Shown here: piece after piece, positions 1 through 7,566 of the stretch
How the letters are laid out: every line of letters starts with the position of its first letter
How positions within the stretch are numbered: position 1 is the stretch's first letter
Assembly (NCBI RefSeq): GCF_900091435.1
Contig: NZ_FMCS01000002.1
Span: forward strand, 558,001 to 622,000
DNA from: Micromonospora chaiyaphumensis
GTDB lineage: Bacteria > Actinomycetota > Actinomycetes > Mycobacteriales > Micromonosporaceae
DNA: 64,000 nt
Direction: 5' to 3'
Translations under genes and position numbers: made by a program
The notes under the pieces: generated by a model
Database searches by the model: none
What the model was told of the DNA's origin: nothing
The model's input: the letters and a program-made list of their open reading frames with translations, nothing else

Positions 1-1
1 C

Positions 2-316
2 GTGGTCGAGCAGATCCGCCGGGGCGACGCGGCGGCCCGCGCGGCGCGGCGCGCCCCGGACGTGGTCCGGGGGACGGCGCGCAAGGGCCCGGGGCCGGCG
101 CACACCCACAGCGACGCCCTGGCAGTGCTTCAGCAGGCGGTACGGGACAAGGCGCTGGTCTGGGTCGGCTACGTCGACGCGCACGGGGCAACCGGGTCCC
201 GGCTGGTCCGGCCGGTCTCGATGGGGGCCGGCTACCTGCGCGCCGAGGACGAGCGCACCGAGATGCTGCACACCTTCGCGCTGCACCGGATCACCGCGGC
301 GGTGCTGGAGGACTAG
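2..316 (+). CDS. helicase-associated domain protein, C-terminal fragment
   Basis: This is the last ~104 codons of a gene whose 5' part lies outside the window, so the GTG at position 2 should not be read as the true start. The C-terminal half (VWVGYVDAHG, LVRPVSMGAGYLRA) resembles the WYL-like end of actinobacterial helicase-associated (Helicase_C_3) proteins. In mycobacteria the gene for such a protein sits next to the XPB helicase gene, and an XPB gene lies 1.4 kb downstream here. Its partner role in DNA repair is inferred from that neighbourhood. The stop codon overlaps the stop of the convergent small membrane protein by 4 bp. Confidence 0.6.
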   Translation: MVEQIRRGDAAARAARRAPDVVRGTARKGPGPAHTHSDALAVLQQAVRDKALVWVGYVDAHGATGSRLVRPVSMGAGYLRAEDERTEMLHTFALHRITAAVLED

Positions 317-549
317 TCGCCGTTGCGGCGCAGGGTGCCGACCACCGAGACCGCCAGCAGCAGGGCGAACGCGGCACCGGCCGACTCGCCGACCGAGTCG
401 ACGAAGCCCTGCCGCTGCACCAGCAACCCGAACAGGAACCAGCCGAAGATGCCGGTGGCGGCGGCCGCGTAGCCGAACAGGGCCGCCGGTGAGACCTCCG
501 GCTGGCGCGCCCGGTCGTCCTCGGGAAGCACGTCGTGGTCGACCGTCAT
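313..549 (-). CDS. small two-helix membrane protein
   Basis: A 78-aa protein with a polar, acidic N-terminus (residues 1-20) and two hydrophobic stretches, about 25-45 (YAAAATGIFGWFLFGLLV) and 56-72 (GAAFALLLAVSVVGTL), so probably a two-pass inner-membrane protein. I recognise no family and assign no function. It is convergent with, and overlaps by 4 bp, the helicase-associated gene. GC-rich third positions support it being real coding sequence. Confidence 0.55.
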   Translation of the reverse strand: MTVDHDVLPEDDRARQPEVSPAALFGYAAAATGIFGWFLFGLLVQRQGFVDSVGESAGAAFALLLAVSVVGTLRRNGD

Positions 550-665
550 CTGCAGCCCCTCCCCCGCACCGTGGTGGACCCGGCCTCCAGCGTGGCACCG
601 GAGGGGGTCACCCGGACAGGGGATAAAACCCTGAACCGGGCGCGCGGGTCACGGACGGCGGGGTA

Positions 666-1529
666 TCAGGTGCCGGGGCGGTGGCCGAAGACGACCACCC
701 GGGTGCCGACCGAGCCCAGCTCCCAGAGGCGTACGGCGTCGCGGTGCAGCAGGTTCACGCAGCCGTGCGAGCCGATCGAGCCGTTGTGCAGGTAGGTCGT
801 CGTCTCGTGGAAGCCGATGCCGCCGTTGAACCGCTGCCAGTAGGGCAGCCACACCTCGTACGGGTTGGACCACTCGCGCATGTTCTTCCCGCCGACCGAG
901 TAGGTGCCGGTCGGGGTGGCGTAGCCCGCCATGCCGGTGCGGGTGACCGTCGGGCCCATGACCACCTTCCCGCCGCGCATGGCCCAGACGGTCTGGTGGG
1001 TCAGGTCGACGCAGAAGGTGGTGCGGGAGCCCGCGTTGCAGCGCCCCGTGTCGGTGTTCGCCAGCCGCTTCGCCACGTCGTACGTGGTGGGGCCGGCGCG
1101 ACCCGTGGCCGGGCTGATGCCGTACCGGAGCTGGAACTTCTTGATCGCGGCGCAGTCGGCGGCCGACTGCTTCCCGTCCACGCTCAGCGTCCCGAAACCG
1201 CCCAGCCGGCTCAGATACGTCTCCACGGCCTTCTGCTGCTCCCCCTCCGGGCACCCGGCGGGCTTGGTCGGCTTCGGCGTGGTCGGCTTGGGCGTGGTGC
1301 GGCTCGGCTTCGGCGTGGCCGGCCGGCTCGGCGTCGCCGTCGGGGACGCGGCCGGCTGCTCCGGCGTGGGCGGCGCGCTCGCCCCCGATGCCTCCTCCGT
1401 CACGCCGACGGGCGCCGGGGCGGCGGCCCCGGTCCCGTCGCCCTGCGGATCGCGCGCGCACGCACCGACGCCGACCAGCACGACCGCTGCCAGGCAGACG
1501 GCCCGGACGGCGAACCGGACACGCTTCAT
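666..1529 (-). CDS. L,D-transpeptidase lipoprotein with peptidoglycan-binding domain
   Basis: Exported cell-wall enzyme that should form 3-3 (L,D) peptidoglycan cross-links. The 287-aa product starts at an ATG behind a GGGGAGG ribosome site; an upstream in-frame extension lacks one. Residues 1-24 are a signal peptide with a lipobox ending VGAC (Cys24), so it is likely a lipoprotein. Residues 30-92 are a Pro/Thr/Lys linker suited to spanning the wall, 98-155 a PG_binding_1 domain, and 170-282 a YkuD catalytic domain with the SHGC signature (His255, Cys257) and an upstream His241. It is divergent from the XPB gene. Family assignment is secure; physiological substrate specificity is inferred. 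Confidence 0.9.
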   Translation of the reverse strand: MKRVRFAVRAVCLAAVVLVGVGACARDPQGDGTGAAAPAPVGVTEEASGASAPPTPEQPAASPTATPSRPATPKPSRTTPKPTTPKPTKPAGCPEGEQQKAVETYLSRLGGFGTLSVDGKQSAADCAAIKKFQLRYGISPATGRAGPTTYDVAKRLANTDTGRCNAGSRTTFCVDLTHQTVWAMRGGKVVMGPTVTRTGMAGYATPTGTYSVGGKNMREWSNPYEVWLPYWQRFNGGIGFHETTTYLHNGSIGSHGCVNLLHRDAVRLWELGSVGTRVVVFGHRPGT

Positions 1530-1704
1530 GGGCCCTCCCCCTGGACAGTTGTCCCGCTTGCTAGACGTACGGGAGCAGTGTGACGTTGCAGGTCCAGCGA
1601 GACTTTTTCCGGACACCTGTCGGCGTGCAACACTGGATGGTCCGCCTTCGGCAGGTCAGCCGCCGTGCGGGCGAGAATTTCCGGCTCTTGGAGAGGACGC
1701 TGGC

Positions 1705-3384
1705 GTGAGCGGTGGACCACTGATCGTGCAGTCGGACAAGACCCTGCTGCTGGAGATCGACCACCCCGACGCCCAGGCGTGCCGGATGGCCATCGCGCCC
1801 TTCGCCGAGCTGGAGCGCTCCCCCGAGCACGTGCACACCTACCGGCTCACCCCGCTCGGGCTGTGGAACGCCCGGGCCGCCGGCCACGACGCCGAGGGCG
1901 TGGTGGACACGCTGATCAAGTACTCCCGCTACCCGGTGCCGCACGCGCTGCTGGTCGACGTGGCCGAGACGATGGACCGCTACGGCCGGCTCCAGCTCGC
2001 CAACGACCCGGCGCACGGCCTGGTGCTCCGCGCCCTGGACCGGGTGGTGCTCGTCGAGGTCGCCAAGAGCAAGAAGCTCGCCGGGATGCTCGGCGCGAAG
2101 CTTGACGACGACACCATCCAGGTGCACCCCTCCGAGCGCGGCCGGCTCAAGCAGGCGCTGCTGAAGCTCGGCTGGCCCGCCGAGGACCTGGCCGGCTACG
2201 TCGACGGCGAGGCGCACCCCATCGAGCTGGCCGAGGCGGGCAAGGACGGCGGCAAGCCGTGGACGCTGCGGTCGTACCAGCGGGAGGCCGTCGAGGCGTT
2301 CTGGGCCGGCGGCTCCGGCGTGGTGGTGCTCCCCTGCGGCGCCGGCAAGACCCTCGTCGGGGCAGCGGCCATGGCCGAGGCCAAAGCGACCACGCTGATC
2401 CTGGTGACCAACACGGTCGCCGGCCGGCAGTGGAAGCGCGAGCTGATCGCCCGCACGTCGCTCACCGAGGACGAGATCGGCGAGTACTCGGGCGAGCGCA
2501 AGGAGATCCGCCCGGTCACCATCGCCACGTACCAGGTGCTGACCTCCCGCAAGAAGGGCGCCTTCACCCACCTCGACCTGTTCGGCGCCCGCGACTGGGG
2601 CCTGGTCGTCTACGACGAGGTGCACCTCCTGCCCGCGCCGATCTTCCGGTTCACCGCGGACCTCCAGGCCCGCCGCCGGCTCGGCCTCACGGCGACTCTG
2701 GTACGCGAGGACGGCCGCGAGGGCGACGTGTTCAGCCTGATCGGGCCGAAGCGGTACGACGCGCCGTGGAAGGACATCGAGCAGCAGGGCTGGATCGCCC
2801 CGGCCGAGTGCACCGAGGTCCGGGTGACGCTGACCGACGCGGAGCGGATGGCGTACGCGACGGCCGAGGCCGAGGAGCGATACCGGATGGCGGCCACCGC
2901 CCGGACGAAGCTGCCTGTGGTTCGGGCGCTCGTAGAGCGGCATCCGGACGAGCAGGTGCTCGTCATCGGCGGGTACATCGACCAGTTGCACCAGCTCGGG
3001 GAGTATCTGGACGCGCCGATCGTGCAGGGGTCGACGACCAACAAGGAGCGGGAGCGGTTGTTCGACGCGTTCCGGTCGGGTGAGGTGAAGACGCTGGTCA
3101 TCTCCAAGGTCGGGAACTTCTCCATTGACCTGCCTGAAGCTGCCGTCGCTATTCAGGTGTCGGGGACCTTCGGGTCGCGGCAGGAGGAGGCGCAGCGGTT
3201 GGGGCGGGTGCTGCGGCCGAAGGCGGATGGGCGGCAGGCGCACTTCTACACCGTGGTGTCGCGGGACACGATCGACACGGAGTACGCGGCTCATAGGCAG
3301 CGGTTCCTGGCCGAGCAGGGGTACGCATACACCATCGTGGACGCCGACGACGTCCTCGGGCCGAAGCTGCCGAGCGTCGACTAG
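1705..3384 (+). CDS. XPB/ERCC3-type DNA repair helicase
   Basis: Superfamily 2 3'-5' DNA helicase of the bacterial XPB type, thought to act in nucleotide excision repair. The 559-aa product uses a GTG start 8 nt after GGAGAGG; mycobacterial XPB is of very similar length. Residues 1-200 form the N-terminal region, then Walker A (CGAGKT, Lys215), DEVH box (Asp304), motif III (GLTATL) directly followed by the XPB-specific RED motif (Arg334-Glu335-Asp336), and motif VI (QRLGRVLRPK, from Gln497). It is the last core-genome gene before the accessory island, which begins within 180 bp of its stop. All catalytic motifs are intact. Confidence 0.93.
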   Translation: MSGGPLIVQSDKTLLLEIDHPDAQACRMAIAPFAELERSPEHVHTYRLTPLGLWNARAAGHDAEGVVDTLIKYSRYPVPHALLVDVAETMDRYGRLQLANDPAHGLVLRALDRVVLVEVAKSKKLAGMLGAKLDDDTIQVHPSERGRLKQALLKLGWPAEDLAGYVDGEAHPIELAEAGKDGGKPWTLRSYQREAVEAFWAGGSGVVVLPCGAGKTLVGAAAMAEAKATTLILVTNTVAGRQWKRELIARTSLTEDEIGEYSGERKEIRPVTIATYQVLTSRKKGAFTHLDLFGARDWGLVVYDEVHLLPAPIFRFTADLQARRRLGLTATLVREDGREGDVFSLIGPKRYDAPWKDIEQQGWIAPAECTEVRVTLTDAERMAYATAEAEERYRMAATARTKLPVVRALVERHPDEQVLVIGGYIDQLHQLGEYLDAPIVQGSTTNKERERLFDAFRSGEVKTLVISKVGNFSIDLPEAAVAIQVSGTFGSRQEEAQRLGRVLRPKADGRQAHFYTVVSRDTIDTEYAAHRQRFLAEQGYAYTIVDADDVLGPKLPSVD

Positions 3385-3549
3385 CACCGGCAACAGCCTC
3401 AGTCCGGCCGAACAGCTCTTTCCGCTTCTGCCGCCGAGGAGGCGCTACACGGCCTGTTCCCTCACGACGATGTGAGCCGGCGCGTCGACCTCTTGGTCAA
3501 TTATCTGAGAGGGACACATCGGAGGCAGACATCCGGCGCACCGAATGTC

Positions 3550-3555
3550 TAGGAT
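3550..3555 (+). promoter_or_regulatory. -10 box of leaderless promoter for the island operon
   Basis: TAGGAT, with a 6-nt spacer to the GTG of the methyltransferase, matches the TANNNT box and +1 spacing of leaderless actinobacterial mRNAs. No good -35 box or ribosome site is visible. Confidence 0.45.
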
Positions 3556-3561
3556 CATGCT

Positions 3562-5058
3562 GTGGAGCAGCTAGCCGTGAGACCAGGTAGCACAAACACC
3601 GCTAGCTGTCTGTCTGGAAGCCGACAGACTGCCTCAGACGCGCTTGCAGGCCAGGCGAAGCCCTCGGGCGAACCGACTGTGGGTCAACCCATGCGGGAAG
3701 ACCAGTCCGCCCCAGCTGCGGTCAGGCTGAAGGCCGCCCTAGAACAGCGTGAACTGGAATGCCCGGATTACTGGTCACACACCGGAGCGGGAAGGCGGGA
3801 GCTGGGCCACGGCCTGTTCGCTTATCCCGCAATGATGGTCCCCCAACTTCAAGGCGCATTGCTCGACGACCTGATGGGTGTCGAGGATGACGTCACAAGT
3901 GTGTTCGATCCATTCATGGGTTCGGGCACAGTTCTTCTCGAGGCGCGGTATAGGGGCCTTTCCTTCACCGGTGCCGACATAAATCCACTCGCTGTACTTA
4001 TCGCCACCGTCAAGTCCCGCAACTACGATGTGGACGCATTAGAGAGCGTCGGCCGTTCGGTCATCAAGGCGGCAAGCAACGCTAAGTCCACGTCGGCTGC
4101 GGTCGACTTCCCAGGCATCAACAAGTGGTTCCGCGAGGATGTGATCATCGATCTATCCCGCATTCGGAGGGCCATCACGCAGGCTCAGAGTCGCGATGAT
4201 CGACAAGCCCTATGGGTGATCCTCGCCGAAACCGTGCGCCTCGTGAGCAACAGCCGGACTTCTACGGTCAAGCTCCATGCATACCCGACCGAATATACAC
4301 GGGATCGGGTCATCGACGCCCAGTTCACCTACCAAGACGTGTTTGAACGGAACATCAAGCAATTGCGTCGTCAAAACGAATTGCTGCGGGGCCTGGCAGG
4401 CAGCCAGGATGTGAAGGCACGATGCCTAGTCCGCGACGCGCGCGCAAGTGCGAATATCATTGCCGGCCGCAAAGCAGATGTCCTGATGACCTCGCCACCG
4501 TACGGTGACAACAAAACGACAGTTTCGTATGGGCAGCACAGCTACCTGCCGCTTCAATGGATTGAAGCAACCGACATCCCGGGCTTCGACCCCAGCCTGC
4601 TCTCGACTACGTACGCAATCGACAACGAAGCTCTTGGTGGCAGCCTGTCGGGCGCACTCCACTACGCCGACAGCCTAGCCGAACGCTCCAACGCTATCGC
4701 TCAGTGCCTTGCGCAACTTCAGGAGCGCACCCGAAATGCGAGGCAGAGATTCCTTGCATTCTTCCACGACCTAGACGCTAGCCTGGACCCCATTACCTCC
4801 AATTTAAAGCCGAGGGGCTGGATGTTTTGGACGCTTGGGGAGCGAAAGATCAGCGGCCTTCACATCCCAACAGTGCAGATCGTGCGCGAACTTCTGGAGT
4901 CTCGCGGCGCGCAGCATATTGTCACACTTGAACGGAAGATACCCAAGAACAAGAAGCGGATGGCTCTGCGGAATGGGACCGTGGAAACTATTTCCAGAGA
5001 GAGTGTTTTAGTCATGCAGAGTTCGCCTCGGGGCGAGCAAACCGAAACGCCCTCCTAG
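3562..5058 (+). CDS. SAM-dependent DNA methyltransferase (N4-C / N6-A amino-methylase type)
   Basis: A 498-aa Rossmann methyltransferase. The SAM-binding motif DPFMGSGT is at 116-123, followed by GADINPLAV, and the catalytic motif SPPYGDN is at 311-317. This is typical of exocyclic-amino methylases, and SPPY is commonest in N4-cytosine enzymes. The ~190 residues between the motifs include SNSRTSTVKLHAYP (219-232) and may hold target recognition. An RNA or TRM11-like target is an alternative I cannot exclude. The GTG start fits a TAGGAT box 6 nt upstream; an internal ATG at 3691 (residue 44) would remove a low-complexity N-terminus. Codon use is clearly more A/T-rich than in flanking genes, indicating transfer. 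It is first of three co-directional genes, 15 bp before the ATPase/kinase gene; no separate restriction endonuclease gene is present. Confidence 0.82.
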   Translation: MEQLAVRPGSTNTASCLSGSRQTASDALAGQAKPSGEPTVGQPMREDQSAPAAVRLKAALEQRELECPDYWSHTGAGRRELGHGLFAYPAMMVPQLQGALLDDLMGVEDDVTSVFDPFMGSGTVLLEARYRGLSFTGADINPLAVLIATVKSRNYDVDALESVGRSVIKAASNAKSTSAAVDFPGINKWFREDVIIDLSRIRRAITQAQSRDDRQALWVILAETVRLVSNSRTSTVKLHAYPTEYTRDRVIDAQFTYQDVFERNIKQLRRQNELLRGLAGSQDVKARCLVRDARASANIIAGRKADVLMTSPPYGDNKTTVSYGQHSYLPLQWIEATDIPGFDPSLLSTTYAIDNEALGGSLSGALHYADSLAERSNAIAQCLAQLQERTRNARQRFLAFFHDLDASLDPITSNLKPRGWMFWTLGERKISGLHIPTVQIVRELLESRGAQHIVTLERKIPKNKKRMALRNGTVETISRESVLVMQSSPRGEQTETPS

Positions 5059-5073
5059 CTAGCGAGTTGCGCC

Positions 5074-7566
5074 ATGAGCGAGATCCATAGAACTAGCATT
5101 CTGCGCCAGCAAGTCCAGCTCGGCGTCCACCCATCCGTCGTCTTCAAACTAGGGCAAGATCTGATAACGGATTCCGTGCAAGCACTCATTGAACTTGTCA
5201 AGAATTCGTATGATGCGGATGCATCCTATGCCCAGGTTAAGATCGACACGAGCGGGGATGAACATGGACGAACATGCATAGAAATTGCGGATGACGGTAC
5301 AGGCATGACCTTGGACCAGATCCGCAAAGGATGGCTGACCGTCAGCAATTCAATTAAGCGCCAAATGAAGCTCGATGGCCTGCAGACCGCCAAGAAGAGG
5401 ACTCCACTGGGCGACAAAGGGCTTGGGCGATTGGGCGCGCAGCGATTGGGGTCGGTCGTTGAGATCAAGACCCGTCCGCGCGTGGAGGACGTTGAGTATG
5501 AGGTTGTAATCGAGTGGCCGAAGATCGCCCAGCAGGAAAGCTTGAGTGATCTCACGCTCGAATTGATTACAGAATCTCCCGCTTCCATGAAGCCCGGCAC
5601 TGTCCTGCGGATTTGGGACCTCTACGAAGTAGAGCAATGGCGCCAAGCCACCACTCAAGCAGCTTCGCCACTGCAGCGCCAGCTATCAACCCTTATCTCA
5701 CCGTATGGCGAGAAGCGTGATTTCCGGGTGCTGCTGAGCATCGACGGAACGAGGCTCGATCTATACAGCCTGCCTTCGAAGCTCAGAGAGGTCGCGGAGC
5801 TCAGGTACTCCCTGGACTACTCTGACCAGAGGCTGCGGGTAGCAGGATCAGTAAGCCTCAGCTTCTTTGCTCCGGGGCCTGGAAGTAAACCACAGGACAA
5901 AGAACTATTTCGGCGCCTTTTGCTTGAAGACCAGGGGGAACATTTCTGGCAATGGCTGACCATCAATAGGCTGCCGCGGATTGAAGAGGCGAAGATAATT
6001 CCGTCGTCAGTGCGGGGCCGCTTCCTACAGTTCGCGACCGAGATTGATCTAGCAGACGTCGGCGCAACAGTCGCCGACGGTGAGCTGGCAGATCCGGGCC
6101 CATTCTCTGGGGAGGTCGACTCGCTTGATCTGGATGAAGATCGGACTGGGGCATTTGACCGGAGGTCTGAGTTCCGCAGCTATGTGCGGTCGCTGCAAGG
6201 CATACGCGTATACCGCGACGGATTTGGAGTAGGGGTAGATAGCGACTGGCTAGGACTAGGCAAGCGCTGGACTTCCGGCTCGTCCTACTACAGCCTCAAG
6301 CCTGAGAACACCCTGGGTTTTATTGACATCTCTGCCCGCGACAACGCCCAGCTGATCGAAACGACGGACCGCGAGGGCTTCGCCGCTACTCCCCACTATG
6401 CAAGCTTCGTCGCACTGCTCAGTGCGTGGGTGAAGTTTACTGAGCGTACCCAGGGATTCCTCAGGCGCAGCTATAACGACTACGTCAACGAGTGGCGAGC
6501 CATACAGGTGACCGACTCTGCGGCCCCCTCGCCCGACGAGCTCATCGACCATGTCAAAGCCAGCCTGGAGAAAACCGGGGCGGCCCGGCGTACGCTGCTT
6601 GACATTGAGAAGAGCTCCAGCCGGACCGGTAACGCTGCTGAAGTCCTCCGACATGAACTCGACGGCGACCAGCAGTCCTTCGCTTATCTAAGCCTTACGC
6701 CCGCAGTCGCAAAGGCAATCGACGAGATTTCGGAAGCTCGCACCAGTTCTGCCAATGCAATCTCGACGCTAAATCAGGCGTTGGTTGATGTAGAGTCTGA
6801 GAAGGCGCGACTCGATATTCTCGGCCTGCAGCTCAATCAGTTGCGGGACCAACTTGCGGGAGCGTGGGAGGCGGTTGCTCTAGGCCTGGTAGCTGAGGCG
6901 CTTTCACACGAGGTCGCACAGATCGCAGACCGGCTGACGAAGCGCACGTCTAGCATGCGTAAGCGGATTGTAGATTCTGGAGTCCGCGATCCCTCGTTGT
7001 TTACATACTTGGAGTATGTATCGTCTTCGGCCGCCGGCTTGCGCCGCCAACTAGCTCATCTGAACCCCGCCCTCCGGTACACGAGGGAAAGGCGTGAGCT
7101 AATACGAGTCGGCGAGTTCTGCGAGGACATTGCGGCATACCACCGAGAACGCATGGCCTCCTCGGCCATAAACATTGTCGTCACAAGCCCTGGGCACGAC
7201 TTCTCCGTCTCAATGAACAAAGGTAAGTTGACGCAGGTTTTCGATAACTTGATCATTAACAGCGAGTATTGGCTTCGGCGCTCCGTTCAATCGGGGGATG
7301 TCCTGCACCCTTCCGTTCACATCGAGGTCGACGCACCTAAAGTCAGGGTCTGGGACAACGGCAAGGGCGTTGATCCTGCTGTCGTGATATCCATGTTTGA
7401 GCCTTTCGTAACTACGAAACCTGATGGCACTGGTAGAGGGCTTGGGCTGTTCGTCGTTACTCAGCTTCTTGAGCCGGAGAACGCCGGTATCACCTTGCTA
7501 TCGGACAAAAACGGGCATGGCCGCCGATTCAAGTTCGAGCTGGACCTGGAGGGGCCTCGTGTCTAG
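5074..7566 (+). CDS. dual GHKL ATPase: N-terminal MutL/MORC/HSP90-like module plus C-terminal histidine kinase
   Basis: An 830-aa soluble protein with two complete GHKL ATP-binding modules. The first has an N box (ELVKNSYDAD, Asn44), G1 (DDGTGM, 73-78) and G2 (GDKGLGRLG, 113-121), as in HSP90/MutL/MORC-type ATPases. After ~450 residues without a recognised fold comes a coiled-coil-like stretch (about 550-605) and an H-box-like ALSHEVAQ with His612. The C-terminal HATPase_c module has an N box (DNLIINSEYW, Asn725), G1 (DNGKG, 761-765), an F box (FEPFVTT, 775-781) and G2 (GTGRGLG, 785-791). No transmembrane segment is seen, so the signal is probably cytoplasmic. I infer that the first ATPase senses something (perhaps DNA state) and the kinase passes phosphate from His612 to the receiver protein encoded next. 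Low-GC codon use matches its neighbours. Confidence 0.85.
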   Translation: MSEIHRTSILRQQVQLGVHPSVVFKLGQDLITDSVQALIELVKNSYDADASYAQVKIDTSGDEHGRTCIEIADDGTGMTLDQIRKGWLTVSNSIKRQMKLDGLQTAKKRTPLGDKGLGRLGAQRLGSVVEIKTRPRVEDVEYEVVIEWPKIAQQESLSDLTLELITESPASMKPGTVLRIWDLYEVEQWRQATTQAASPLQRQLSTLISPYGEKRDFRVLLSIDGTRLDLYSLPSKLREVAELRYSLDYSDQRLRVAGSVSLSFFAPGPGSKPQDKELFRRLLLEDQGEHFWQWLTINRLPRIEEAKIIPSSVRGRFLQFATEIDLADVGATVADGELADPGPFSGEVDSLDLDEDRTGAFDRRSEFRSYVRSLQGIRVYRDGFGVGVDSDWLGLGKRWTSGSSYYSLKPENTLGFIDISARDNAQLIETTDREGFAATPHYASFVALLSAWVKFTERTQGFLRRSYNDYVNEWRAIQVTDSAAPSPDELIDHVKASLEKTGAARRTLLDIEKSSSRTGNAAEVLRHELDGDQQSFAYLSLTPAVAKAIDEISEARTSSANAISTLNQALVDVESEKARLDILGLQLNQLRDQLAGAWEAVALGLVAEALSHEVAQIADRLTKRTSSMRKRIVDSGVRDPSLFTYLEYVSSSAAGLRRQLAHLNPALRYTRERRELIRVGEFCEDIAAYHRERMASSAINIVVTSPGHDFSVSMNKGKLTQVFDNLIINSEYWLRRSVQSGDVLHPSVHIEVDAPKVRVWDNGKGVDPAVVISMFEPFVTTKPDGTGRGLGLFVVTQLLEPENAGITLLSDKNGHGRRFKFELDLEGPRV

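Noticed and set aside
1561..3393. 610-aa open frame antisense to the XPB helicase
   Set aside because: Shadow of the GC-rich coding strand; low-complexity Arg/Leu/Gly/Val composition and no domain, while the opposite strand has all helicase motifs.
3562..5058. Classical type II restriction-modification system
   Set aside because: No endonuclease gene or PD-(D/E)XK motif is recognisable in the neighbouring genes, which are instead a GHKL kinase and a receiver protein.
5074..7566. MutL mismatch-repair protein
   Set aside because: The N-terminal ATPase is similar in type, but the C-terminus is a histidine-kinase catalytic domain, not the MutL dimerisation/endonuclease domain.
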